Shown here: piece by piece, positions 55,201-64,000 of the stretch | How positions within the stretch are numbered: the first letter of the stretch is position 1 | Layout of the letters: each line of letters begins with the position of its first letter | Origin: Choristoneura fumiferana | Taxonomy: Eukaryota; Arthropoda; Insecta; Lepidoptera; Tortricidae | DNA: 64,000 bases | Direction: 5' to 3' | Assembly: GCF_025370935.1 (NCBI RefSeq) | Contig: NC_133491.1 | Coordinates: forward strand, 11,270,530-11,334,529 | Made by a program: the position numbers and the translations under genes | The notes under the pieces: generated by a model | The model's database searches: none | Told to the model about the DNA's origin: nothing | What the model saw: only the letters and a program-made list of their open reading frames with translations

Positions 55201-56293
55201 GGTGGTATTTTGACTAAAAATGGATGACTTCTAAATAACTTATTGTTTTTTATTTCGAGATAATACGAGTGGTGTCATCAAAACAACGACCAAAATAATA
55301 AGGAACTTTCTTTTTTTTTTCTTTTAAAGCATGCTCAATTATACGAGCATTCTAACCTCGCTTCTATTGCAGTACACATTCGGCGTGAACGCGTGGAAGC
55401 AGTGGGTGATGACGAAGAACGCTGAGATAGAGAAGAGCTCGATACGGCGGAAACCTTTCAAGTCGGAGATATTACAGCTGACGGCTGACGAGCTCAATTT
55501 CTCGCTCTGTCTGTTTGTCAAGGAGGTCCGGAAACCGAACGGCAGCGAATACGCGCCGGACACTATTTATTATTTGGTTTTAGGTAAGTTCAGTATAGCG
55601 TTTGCTATATAAGGGATCATCGTAAAGTATGTCACACCAACTTAGTCAATTTAGCTCCCCCCAAGCGCCACGTGAATCATATCATTCAAATAGTACTTTC
55701 ACAGACGAGATATCAAAGATCGGCCGCGATACGTCAAAATGTTGTCGTTGTTGTGTTCATTTTTAACCGACTTGAAAAAAGGAAGAGGTTCTATGTTCGA
55801 CTGTATTTTTTAATGGTATGTTTAATTTCAGGAATACAACAATATCTTTTCGAGAATGGTAGGATAGACAACATATTCACGGATCCGTATTATGAAAAGT
55901 TCACAGACTGTTTGGACGAGGTCGCCAAAAAGTTCTCAGTGTTATATAATGACTCGCGTAAGTACACTCATATAAATGTGGGTTTAACCCTTTAGAAGGC
56001 AGAGACGATTTAGCGACCACATGCATTGATTTGGAAATTCTACCTTATTCTTTTAGTAATAAGTTACAGTATTCATTGTAATTATTGAAAATACTACTAG
56101 CTTTAAAAACGTTCTTACATACTTACGTAGGTATGTATTCGATAGCTGCTTTTGATTCTGTGATAGTATGTTCCAATAAATGGGACCTTATAAAGGGTTA
56201 AACTGTAACCTTGGAGACTGTAATTGAGAGGATAAATTCTGTATATTAGAATGTAAATTTTTTAATAAAAAAAACTTGTTTTCCTACAGAATA
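42940..56293 (+). CDS. woc: MYM-type zinc-finger protein (ZMYM2/3/4 / without children family), 3' truncated at gap
   Basis: Nuclear zinc-finger protein. Drosophila woc is needed for ecdysteroid-related transcription and telomere capping, and vertebrate ZMYM2/3/4 act in corepressor complexes (family knowledge). Exons: 42940-43261, 46154-46539, 46786-46942, 47394-47543, 48009-48128, 48595-49862, 50235-50511, 50782-50890, 51160-51289, 51682-52335, 53513-53683, 54526-54752, 55373-55583, 55832-55957, 56290 into the gap. Every junction fits phase. About 1436 codons precede the gap. Order: acidic Ser/Glu-rich N-terminus (about 1-400), ten Cys-rich MYM fingers (about 400-930), proline-rich segment, CQTD and VPVPI repeats (about 1060-1130), then DUF3504 (from about 1325), cut off. 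One frameshift lies in exon 6 near 48716-48725. The symbol rests on domain order, not on an alignment. Confidence 0.88.
44058..44150 (-). repeat. SINE family-2 tail fragment
   Basis: CATTGACCTAGTCCCAAAGT and GGTACTAAGCAACGGATAAA match the 3' part at 9360-9425. No tRNA-like head. Confidence 0.6.
45382..45500. mobile_element. MITE, about 120 bp
   Basis: GGGGCTTTTCAATCCATTTA...GTGTTAAC pairs with GTTAACGCTAATCAATGGAT...AACAGCCC. Confidence 0.75.
45845..46035 (+). repeat. partial CTTGCTCACCCGCGACC-family element
   Basis: CTTTGCTAACCCGCAACCTT, GTGTGTTCATACAGCTCCTC and CACATTACACTGACGTGTTT match 21822-21990; the right half is missing. Confidence 0.7.
46154..46539 (+). CDS. woc: woc-like exon 2 (acidic)
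   Basis: Acceptor TTTGTAG, donor CAG|GTAATA, phase 1 to 0. After a basic start (IMIRKRMKQF) it is all Glu/Ser/Asp/Thr-rich with repeated SQES and ETS motifs. No domain recognised; likely disordered. Confidence 0.82.
46786..46942 (+). CDS. woc: woc-like exon 3 (acidic)
   Basis: Begins ALDPFDALLKDRSNS and carries a run of aspartates coded by GAT repeats before HNVDGDVTHDDEEH. Phase 0 to 1. Confidence 0.83.
47394..47543 (+). CDS. woc: woc-like exon 4
   Basis: Phase 1 to 1. Acidic start (DPHPEDSNTVPEEPG) then a probable helix, EADKAEAAKVLAEKRKQAE. Acceptor TTTTTTTAAAG is AG-terminated with a T-rich tract. Confidence 0.8.
47737..47815 (-). repeat. retroelement tail fragment in woc-like intron 4
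   Basis: ATCATAATCATATTAGCAGT and AGTCCACTGTTGAACATAGG, a degraded minus-strand copy of the CAGTGGACGTC tail. A similar piece lies at 47262-47300. Confidence 0.5.
48009..48128 (+). CDS. woc: woc-like exon 5 (acidic)
   Basis: Phase 1 to 1, 120 nt. VPKTEHDADSEEVREDAAQ then DEGTPHDHVA. Donor G|GTAAGT. Confidence 0.8.
48595..49862 (+). CDS. woc: woc-like exon 6, main MYM zinc-finger exon with a frameshift
   Basis: Starts in phase 1 (frame 0 mod 3) with acidic sequence and the first finger half TCVQCSKRNLA. From about 48716 the conserved reading moves to frame 2 mod 3: YRYMDKNNEKKYVCTEDC. One base appears to be missing. From there seven MYM fingers follow (CSECEESKLC, CLVCKETKKC, CYQCTVQL, CANCKNLV, CCYCQRDI, CAVCSLEK, each paired with a downstream C-x3-C half such as YCSLAC or FCNEVC). 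Donor G|GTAAGT at 49862. An alternative acceptor at 48698/48699 would restore frame but would drop the first CxxC. Confidence 0.88.
50235..50511 (+). CDS. woc: woc-like exon 7 (two MYM fingers)
   Basis: Phase 1 to 2. Two fingers: CRWCKKYF paired with FCSKSC, and CNWCKVKK paired with MCSLNC. Acceptor TTCCAG, donor G|GTGAGA. Confidence 0.92.
50782..50890 (+). CDS. woc: woc-like exon 8 (last MYM finger)
   Basis: Phase 2 to 0. CDMCKRTSLAQYHL paired with NFCTYQCVMAFQ. Acceptor CCTTTTCAG, donor CAG|GTAACA. Confidence 0.92.
51160..51289 (+). CDS. woc: woc-like exon 9 (linker)
   Basis: Phase 0 to 1. Begins GQYSKHTPALIPGEA; basic and glycine-rich toward its end. An internal ATG|GTAAAA could act as an alternative donor, but the GTAAGA donor at 51290 gives the right phase. 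Confidence 0.8.
51682..52335 (+). CDS. woc: woc-like exon 10 (proline-rich and CQTD / VPVPI region)
   Basis: Phase 1 to 1. A polyproline block is followed by CTKECQTDPSLERRVLIPV and tandem VPVPI/PIPIP repeats, then FIPTTRNSAKGIMKEI and DPFEAELLMMAEMVA. The CQTD plus Val-Pro repeat arrangement is characteristic of ZMYM2/3/4 between the fingers and the C-terminal domain. Confidence 0.93.
52653..52866 (-). repeat. RTE/SINE-like tail in woc-like intron 10
   Basis: TACCCACGACTCCGTCCGCG start, TCCCGCGGGAACTATGCAAT, and AACTTTCGCATTTATAATAT end; reversed relative to 25418-25618. Confidence 0.7.
53513..53683 (+). CDS. woc: woc-like exon 11
   Basis: Phase 1 to 1. EDMLQMALKMATEYEEQPVD resembles the EDILQMALKMASEYDE-type motif of ZMYM proteins. 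Acceptor GTTCCAG, donor G|GTAAGA. Confidence 0.9.
54081..54226. mobile_element. MITE, 146 bp, in woc-like intron 11
   Basis: TGACACTATTTACCGGCCCG and its complement CGGGCCGGTAAATAGTGTCA, with an inner CATGTCA / TGACATG pair. Confidence 0.82.
54526..54752 (+). CDS. woc: woc-like exon 12 (GC-rich, basic)
   Basis: Phase 1 to 0. HHHHMMALEQQRAVAALRAS is followed by an Arg/Pro/Ala-rich stretch with a basic SSKRRR cluster (possible nuclear signal), ending NMCLK. Strongly GC-biased, like the last INO80 exons. Confidence 0.86.
55373..55583 (+). CDS. woc: woc-like exon 13 (start of DUF3504 domain)
   Basis: Phase 0 to 1. YTFGVNAWKQWVMTKNAEIE and LTADELNFSLCLFVKEVRKP are the hallmark start of the ZMYM C-terminal DUF3504 domain. 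Confidence 0.95.
55832..55957 (+). CDS. woc: woc-like exon 14 (DUF3504)
   Basis: Phase 1 to 1. GIQQYLFENGRIDNIFTD and a C-terminal helix, continuing the DUF3504 domain. Donor C|GTAAGT. Confidence 0.94.
56290..56293 (+). CDS. woc: woc-like exon 15, first 4 bases before the gap
   Basis: CTACAG acceptor at 56284-56289, then AATA and Ns. With the phase-1 C from exon 14 it would read CAA TA-, that is SQ(Y), as in the DSQY continuation of ZMYM DUF3504. The rest of the gene is absent from this window. Confidence 0.6.
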
Positions 56294-56393
56294 NNNNNNN
56301 NNNNNNNNNNNNNNNNNNNNNNNNNNNNNNNNNNNNNNNNNNNNNNNNNNNNNNNNNNNNNNNNNNNNNNNNNNNNNNNNNNNNNNNNNNNNN
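56294..56393. other. assembly gap of exactly 100 N
   Basis: A run of exactly 100 Ns, the usual placeholder for a gap of unknown size. The sequence to its left ends inside a woc-like exon; to its right a near-copy of 6.7-13.96 kb begins. Confidence 0.99.
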
Positions 56394-57464
56394 GGAGAGG
56401 CCTGTGCCCAGCAGTGGGACATAGAAAATGGCGAACAAAAAAAAATATATATATTTCTAAGAATTTCGTATTTTATACGTTATCTTCCAAGTTTAGGTAT
56501 ATTTAATACATTGGGCTGCTATTTACTCTTAAACCACTAATTATTTCAAGAAAACTTAACCGATAGTTTTCCTTGTAAGTTTGATATACTTACTACCATC
56601 CTGAATTTTTTCAAATTTTTCCACCCACCGGTTTAGATTCTAGAGGGGCGGGGACGCCGATTTTAATGAAATTTACACTTTAAAGTTGAATATTTTGCAA
56701 ACACATCACTGAATCGAAAAATCGTTTTATCAACCTCCTAATTATTTTAAAAGACCTATCCTACGATACCGCACACTATAAGATTGGATGAGAAAAAAAA
56801 AATCACCCCCACTTTAGCACTTACCATCTATGGGAGGTACTCTAAAAAATATATTTTTGAAGTTTTTATTGTACCATTTTGTCGACATAGTTTAAATATA
56901 TATTCATGCAAAATTACAACTTACTAGCACTGATATTGCTCTGAGCAAAGCCGCGGACGGATAGACAGACAGACACAGACATGGCGAAATTATTAGGATT
57001 CCGTTTTTGCCATTTTGGCTCCGGAACCCTAAAAACAACAATTATACTAAGATTGGTTTTCCGTTAGGGATCGCTGTAAAATAACAAAAATATTGTAAAT
57101 TGACATTCAAAATATTAAAGCTTACAAATTTTAAGAATAAAAAACAATATACCTACCTACTTACTTTAAACAATTGTCATGATGGCAGCCACATGGCTCT
57201 CTTATAATTGGCGAGCTTTACAAAACTCATTGTCTGTAACCCGGTCAACGAGTTAATCATGGTACTGCTTCTATACTCTATGTACTTATATAGGTACTAC
57301 ACGCAATCACTTATCAATTCAATAGCTAGCTTGGTTAGAAAGAAAAATATATCTTGGGACTCATTTCAAATCTAGTTACTCGTAAGTATATATATATTTA
57401 AATTATCTTCAATCTTTCATCTACTTATTGTGATCAATTGACTTGAAATTTGGTACAAATAATT

Positions 57465-57690
57465 ATGTTGATTGGCGGGTCACATCGCTCGAAGAATATA
57501 ACCGTTGGGAGAGAAAAATCCTCGAGTGGCGACCGCGAACCGGAAGACGAAGCGTTGGCAGGCCTCCCACTAGGTGGACTGAAGACATCCTGAGAGTTAC
57601 GAACGGGCAACAGGTGGATGCAAGTGCAGTTGTCGTTCATTGTGGCGTTCTAGGGGAGGCCTTGATTCGTCAGTGAGTTCTTCCGGCTGA
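57465..57690 (+). pseudogene. RTE-like LINE ORF tail, A' copy
   Basis: Counterpart of 7690-7935 with small indels that break the frame differently (GRRSVGRPPTRWTEDILRV still readable). Confidence 0.78.
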
Positions 57691-59121
57691 TGATGATATT
57701 GTATTGTTTGAATTACTATGCAAGTACAATGAACAAAAAATAATATAGCTAGTGAGCGAAATAGCTTGCATCAAAAGTAAACAATAAGTTTGGCTTTATA
57801 TATTTTTAAATAATATTTGTTCTAAAAAAGTGTCCCGTCCTCTTCACGCTTGCGTCTCAATTTCATTTTATTTTTAAATTCGTAAAAAACACTTCATAAA
57901 TAATTTCAGTCATAACAAAATCGTCACGTAAATGAGTAACACGTTGCGATGTTATTTTGAGAACGCCGCACGTGGAGTATCGGATACGGATACGTTTTTT
58001 GACAGGTTTTTTACAGTTTGACAGTAACGCTTTAATTCGAGGTGTAGGGTGTAAGAGACAGTTATCTTTTAGCGAGCGATATGTTATCGTTAGACTGTGG
58101 TTTCTAAACTTTGGAATTTTTGGTCCTTTGGCTGGCCATGCTATTTCAATGGAGGATTTGTATCCATAGGTAGGTACTAATATTATTATGGTTAAAGTAT
58201 GTTTTCTGTCTAGTTGTTACTTTTTCTTGTTGTAATATTTTATTTTGAAAATAAACAAACTTTCTGTCAAATTTTTTGCTGCGCATTTTTCTTGACAATG
58301 TTGATATTTCCGAAAGCGCTCTAAAACAGCCCTTTGCGACCTACTAGTGAAATGAACTTTTTTTTAAAAATTGATATCACGTTAACAACTGTATGGTAGC
58401 CAAGTTTTGACCTATAACCTCTCAAGTCGAAGATCACGGGTTTCAAAAAGAGCTGGCGTTAAATTTATTCGAATTTTTGTGCGAAATTATAAAACAAGCG
58501 CGTTATACATATACAACCTAAAAAAATGTGACAGCTAGCCCTCGTACGTTACTCCTCCGCCACCAAAAAAACTGGTAGCAAACCTTGCAAGAAACCTGAC
58601 ACAGATCAGAAACTTTAAGCATCTCAGGCGATCATTCACCCCGCTGACAACTACAGCTTGTAAAGACATCCCTCATTCACTCAAAAGTGATTTACCCACC
58701 CTCAGATGCTCCCCATACTTTAACCAGTATAACAAGAACCCTCCTCTCTAGAATATCGCTTACAGACTTAGACCTGCGTAGAAAGCAGAGGTCGTGTTAA
58801 ATTGGGACGGTATTATAGAGGGTGTAATGTGCCATTTCCGATGTAGACTTTGTGTTTAGTTTTTAAGATGTAGATAATTCTTGTGTGCCACGTTTAATAC
58901 TCTTAAGTAGTTGAGGTTAAAATTTAGTAGATGGGTTTTAATTTCTTGCGTTTTCGAGATTTTATCCCGATCCTGTGGGAATAAGTATCTGTTATTCCAG
59001 CTGTCCAGCTATTTACATACCAATTTTTATTCAAATCCATCAAGTTTTAGCGTGAAGGAACAACAACCATACACACGACACGCTCATACTCACAAACTTT
59101 CGTAATTAAATAAATAATCAT

Positions 59122-59343
59122 GGGACACTTATGACACCAATTGACCTAGTCCAAAACTAAGCAAAGCTTGTACTATGGATACTAGGCAACGGATAAACAT
59201 ACTTATATAGATAAATACATACTTAAATACATATTAAATATTCGTATTATTCATAATAATTAACATTTGCCCCAGCCGGGAATCGAATACGGGACCTCAA
59301 GATTCGTAGTCAAGTTCTCTGACCACTTGGCCATCCGGTCGTC
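59122..59343 (-). mobile_element. SINE family 2, A' copy
   Basis: Same as 9348-9568. Sixteen bp beyond its head the A'-specific TSD begins. Confidence 0.8.
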
Positions 59344-59362
59344 AATTATAATATAGGTAGGT

Positions 59363-59613
59363 GGGGCCAATCAACTTTTTTACCGACACTAATCTGTCCG
59401 CGACATTTTTCAAACAATTGCAGATTTTTTGTAAGTAAACATGTTTTTTCTGTAATTATATAGATGGTGTACATGAATACATGCCTTCCTACGTAACTTC
59501 AACCTATTAAACCGTGAAATATCTTGTTGGAAGTACGATTTTTTGGTAACGCCAGAGACAATTTTGGTAACGCAGGAGACGCCCAAAGTGTCGGTAAAAT
59601 AGTTGATTGGCCC
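59363..59613. mobile_element. 251-bp MITE present only in copy A'
   Basis: Left GGGGCCAATCAACTTTTTTA CCGACAC, right complement GTGTCGGTAAAATAGTTGAT TGGCCC. Flanked by AGGT at 59359-59362 and 59614-59617; copy A has a single AGGT at the empty site (about 9583). No ORF. Confidence 0.92.
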
Positions 59614-61619
59614 AGGTACGCTTATAGAAGGGCGACTTCTAACTCGTCTTCTAACTATCTTTACAATCGTCTAAAAACTAAAATAACTTAAGCTGAATTC
59701 TGGAGCTAATAATGAGCCCATTAAAACCATTCAATAACCTACCCGTTGACAAACCTAGCATACTCACCATTCCATGCAAAAACTAACGATACTCATTACA
59801 GGCTAGCATGATCAGAGAATGCGCTCACAAGAATGCTGTAAGGCCCGCAAAAAAATCGGAAGTGCCGATGTGAGGCGGTTTGTGATGATGTATGGTCAGA
59901 AAAAACATCCCACCACTTTGTATCTGTCGTCAGATGATAAATGAAGGCGTGGGGAAAATCACAGGGTTGATTTACTGATATGGGGTTGTAAAGATCGTGT
60001 TTAAAATAGACCATCCTACTACTTAATTATTGATGCGAAAGTTTGTGTACGTGTTCATAGTTTCTCTCTCACATTAAAACTGTTTCACAGTAAAACAACT
60101 GGATATCTAATATATACTAAAAATACTTGAGTACCTACCTAAAAAAAATTTGTGACCAATCCTTCGAAAACAGCTTGACCGATTTTTATGTTTTTTTTTG
60201 TGTATATACGGTAGGTCTTAGAATAGGATTTAAACTATTTTTCATACTTTTACGCGGACGGAGTCGCGGGCAACAGCTAGTATTAATCGAATGTGCAATA
60301 GCTCAAAATATGCTGGTCTTCACTGCCCCAACAGCTTTCTTTAATTTTATGCCATTGACAATAAAGGTGATAGCAGGGTGTCGTCTATTGGGCATTAGAA
60401 CAACTCAGACGTCCTTCATTATCTTCATCACCATCCTAGCCTATACATCCCACTGCTAGGCACAGAACTCCTCGCAGAATGGGGCTTGGACGGGCCATGG
60501 GTTCGCCCTAGGCTTGCTATGAGTTTTTCGATTTTTTGTGCGAAATTATATTTAAAATTAGTTATGTTTAAAATTCAAAAGCTTTACGGTGAAGGAAAAG
60601 ATCGTGAGAAAACCTACACAGACCTGCGAAGAAATCCAATGGTAGTGTGTCCGTAATCCGCACTGGACCTGCTTGGGAACTATACGACCCCAAGCCCTCT
60701 CATTTGAAGAAGAGGCTCGTGCTCTGCAGTGGAACGGCGTATATAGGCCGAGACGTTCATCATATCAAATAAAACGTTGACCTTAACCTAAGGTCAACGT
60801 TTGTTCAGGCCACAGCCCCCTGTAGATCAATGACATGTAGACTAATATTTCAGTGAACTGAAACTGAAGCGACTGGACCGAGATAATTCGATGGCCTCGA
60901 TATAAAGCAGCCGCCATGTAGATTTAAAGATAGATTATGTACAAGGTGTGAAATGAAGGTAATTTCTCCAAGACAGTGGTGGCTTACTCGTAAAATTTAA
61001 GTTAAGGTTGCAATTATTTGAAGCTGAATTTTAAAATAAATAATGTAATGCCCGTAAATTCTCACACATATCTGGATCTTTGGCTTGATAAGTCATTACG
61101 ATGGGCAAACACTCAATGAAGTGGTCAATGTAAAAAATAGGTTAAACATGTTAAAATTATTGGCTGGTAGATTTTGGGGCCTGCATCCAAAATATTCACG
61201 CTGAATAGGTACATTGCTTGAATTAGAAGTAGAATGGATTGTCAGTTTTCTATTAGAATGTAATAATGTAATATTAAACTTATTTCATTTCGCATGCTCC
61301 TTTCGCCACATTATGATTGTAGTGGACAGTTGTAGTTAAGTTACAAACTTTGATTGTGTTCTATAACGTGTCAATTACAATAGTATCTGTTTGTAATTTG
61401 TAACTGTTCCTAATAAATAAATAAATAATAGCGCTAAAAGCAATATCTTAAACTAGACAAAGTACAAAATCATAATGTACGCAATGTAATACAGAAATCC
61501 AGCAGAATCCACGCAAAATCTTTATAATATTACTTGAGGGCGTAACGGGTCTCTAACTCATTAACTCAAGCGTTTCAACCACCTCAATTTTCGTGGTGAC
61601 ATAATGTTATTTTGGAATG

Positions 61620-62072
61620 AAACACAGGGAAGCTTAAAGTTCCATCTTACAGACTGGCTAAAAGCAAAAAGTCGTTTCTGGGAAATTGCATAGGTACGTT
61701 TTTATAATAAAATTCCAAAAAATATTATAAATGAAACGAATACAAAATTCAGATCCATCGTCAAGAAGACATTAATATCAAAGGCGTATTATAAAGTTAA
61801 TGATTATATCATGGACAGGGATATTTGAAAATAATTCCGATCCGCATTAGCGATCCCTTCAAATAGCGAACCTACTGTGTTGAAAATGAAGTTATGTTAA
61901 ATACTTGTGATTTATAGATATCATTTAATAATATTGTAAATCTGTTAAAAAATATATATATACCTCGTTGAGTTTCTTGCCGGATTCTTCTCAGCAGAGG
62001 TTATTCCGAATCGGTGGTAGATTTTTTTTGACATTCATAAAATTGAATAAAGATATTTTGACTTTGACTTTG
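61620..62072 (+). pseudogene. 5'-truncated LINE tail, only in copy A'
   Basis: Same family as 11998-12517 but starting about 40 bp further in and lying about 420 bp upstream in block coordinates; ends (GACTTT)nGA. The empty site in copy A is TTTTGGAATGTTTGATG near 11552. Confidence 0.87.
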
Positions 62073-62694
62073 AATGTTTGATGATATTTTCGATTATTTT
62101 TTTAGACACCCTGTACTTCTACTAGATAACCTGGAAGCTGCAACAATCTTCTACCATGTTATCAGAAATGTGCCCACGAAAATGAAATAAAATAAACCCG
62201 CTATAATGACCCTAGCAAGCGCAATGTTACCATTTCTCTTGTTTTCACACTGTGAATCACATGGGAACCGCATCTTTTCCTCAAACCCATACAACGTGTT
62301 GCAATTTTGGCGAGAAGTCGCGGCGGTTGTGGTGCAAAATAAAAGCAAAAGAATTGTCAGTTTAAAATGTACCTACCATTCATTTTTTCGCGACACGACG
62401 ATTTTTTTTTTAATTTATTCCTTTTCATGAGAAAAAAAAAATTGGAATTATCTTTTGACAATATTCGCACTACTCACATTAGTTACAAAAATTCACTTTA
62501 TACTGAAAAAAAAAAAACAACTTGTCAAAACATTTCTGTTGTTACGAGTAAATATTTATTTTTATTACCAATTTAATTGGTGTGCAACTGTGTTAACTTT
62601 ACAAAAGTCATAAAATCTAAAAAGAATATTCGTTGAGGCCTCCACCCCACATTAGGTACATTGAGTGAAATATGGATATTATACAAAATTCAAT

Positions 62695-62946
62695 TCAGGA
62701 TGAGAGGACTTGAACCGTAGTTCCCACGCGGGCCCAGTGCGGATTGGGAACTTCACACACACCAATGAATTGCTCGCAGGTATGTGCAGGATTCTTAACG
62801 ATGTTTTCCTTCCCCGTAAAATGTTAAATTTCAAATGTAATTTCGCACAAGAAATGCGAAAAAACTCAGAGGTGCGAGCCGGGGTTTGAACCTCCGATCC
62901 TCTGCTTTGGAGGTCTAAGGTCAAACTACTAGACCACCACGGCTTC
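62695..62946 (-). mobile_element. SINE family 1, A' copy with fuller head
   Basis: AGCCGTGGTGGTCTAGTAGT head present at 62946; the counterpart 12686-12906 has lost 29 bp of it. Confidence 0.82.
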
Positions 62947-63763
62947 ATTTTTTGTCGCTACTGTTTTATAACTTGCGCCCCCGTTTCACGCGCATCCATT
63001 TACTAACCTGCGCACGCGCTGGCGCCCGCGCGCACGACGTTTCCGCATCTAATTGTTAGCCGCAACACCATTGCATTAACCATGAGGATTTTGATTGCTA
63101 ATCTATTTGATGAGCTAGTCAATGTGAACATGATTTCATTCGCATTAGTCGCAGAGTTATGTTTACTGATGAGGCGGAAAGCTGCATATTTCAGAACTAC
63201 CTATGATTTCTTCCTGAAATCAATCATAAGTAAAGTCATAAAAAAACATACAATGCAACAGATTAAATTCGTTTTAAATTTATGCAACAAATTAAATTCG
63301 TTTTAAATTTATACCATTGCCATTTAATTAAAAAAATATTTTAAGCCAATGATTTAGCTTGTAGAGTTCACTCTTATAATAAGTAAATTAGCACTTTAAA
63401 GTTTAATATTTTAAAACGAATTCCTAAAGTGAAAAATACGGGTAGGTATGTTAGCAAACCTAACCAACGACATGCCCACGGCGACACGCCCATGGGTTAA
63501 AAAGGAGAAAAAAAAATCATCCCCACATTATGATTAGGGGAAACACCAAAAACAATTTATTCCGAAAAAAAAAATCTGTCAGGACTTTTTCCTTATCGTT
63601 ATGCAAAATTTCAGCTTTCTAGCACTAATATTCTCTAAGCTAATCCGCAAACGGACGGACATCTGGACATAGCGAACCCATAGGTAACAGTTCCTTTTAG
63701 GACTAGGTACGAAAAACTAAAAATGAACGGGGATATTAAATTTCCACTTTTAATTGTAGGTTT

Positions 63764-64000
63764 GCAGGTGGTAGGACCTTGTGCAAGGTCTGCCCGGATT
63801 GCTACCACCATCTTGCTCGCTAATCCTGCCGTGAAGCAGCAGTGCTTGCACTGTTCTGTTTCGGCGTGGAGAGTAAGACAGCCGGTGAAATTACTGGCAC
63901 TTGAGGTATCCCATCTTAGGCCTCTAGGTTGGCAACGCATCTGCAATCCCCTGGTGTTGCAGGTATCTATGGGCGGTGGTGATCTCTTATCATCAGGTGA
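63764..64000 (+). mobile_element. moth LINE 3' end, A' copy, cut by window edge
   Basis: Counterpart of 13701-13960, with an extra 24 bp (TGAGGTATCCCATCTTAGGC region) near 63902. Confidence 0.65.

Larger units (their letters stand above)
56454..64000 (+). repeat. large duplicated block, copy A' (cut by window end)
   Basis: Begins about 60 bases after the N gap and runs to the window edge, matching 6691-13960. Specific to this copy: a 251-bp MITE at 59363-59613, a LINE tail at 61620-62072, a 32-bp insertion near 58120 and a 24-bp stretch near 63905. No gene recognised. Confidence 0.93.

Overview
The window is a piece of a draft insect genome assembly, almost certainly from a moth or butterfly (Lepidoptera). 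The genes are split by short introns with canonical GT/AG ends. The background is AT-rich and packed with tRNA-derived SINEs, long-inverted-repeat MITEs and 5'-truncated LINE tails of kinds common in moth genomes. I could not name the species.

Two protein-coding genes lie head to head. On the minus strand, 41169 to 18186 encodes the INO80 chromatin-remodelling ATPase. I joined 27 coding exons by splice sites and reading phase into one uninterrupted frame of 1428 codons plus a TGA stop. On the plus strand, from 42940 into an assembly gap at 56294, lies a MYM-type zinc-finger gene. It is the insect counterpart of ZMYM2/3/4 (Drosophila without children, woc), with an acidic N-terminus, about ten MYM fingers, a proline/CQTD region and the start of the C-terminal DUF3504 domain. 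Its last exon runs into 100 Ns and the 3' end is missing. Exon 6 also needs a one-base frame correction near 48716-48725 to keep the first finger. The two genes appear to share a divergent promoter zone at about 41.4-42.3 kb. Both are nuclear chromatin/transcription factors, but nothing here shows that they act together.

Layout: 1-6600, gene-free, with SINEs and MITEs; 6600-13960, a repeat-rich block (copy A); 13960-18185, gene-free, with MITEs and the INO80 3' flank; 18186-41169, INO80; 41.2-42.9 kb, divergent promoter; 42.9-56.29 kb, woc-like gene; 56294-56393, gap; 56454-64000, a second near-identical copy of block A (copy A') in the same orientation. A and A' differ by small indels and by presence or absence of whole transposons: one MITE only in A', and two independent insertions of the same LINE tail at different sites. 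This looks more like two haplotypes both kept in the assembly than an old duplication, but a real duplication about 50 kb away is not excluded.

I found no bacterial-type operon, CRISPR array, rRNA or functional tRNA gene, and no clearly undescribed system. The observations most worth following are the A/A' block, the woc frameshift, nested MITEs in INO80 introns, and transposons ending within about 10-50 bp of INO80 splice sites.
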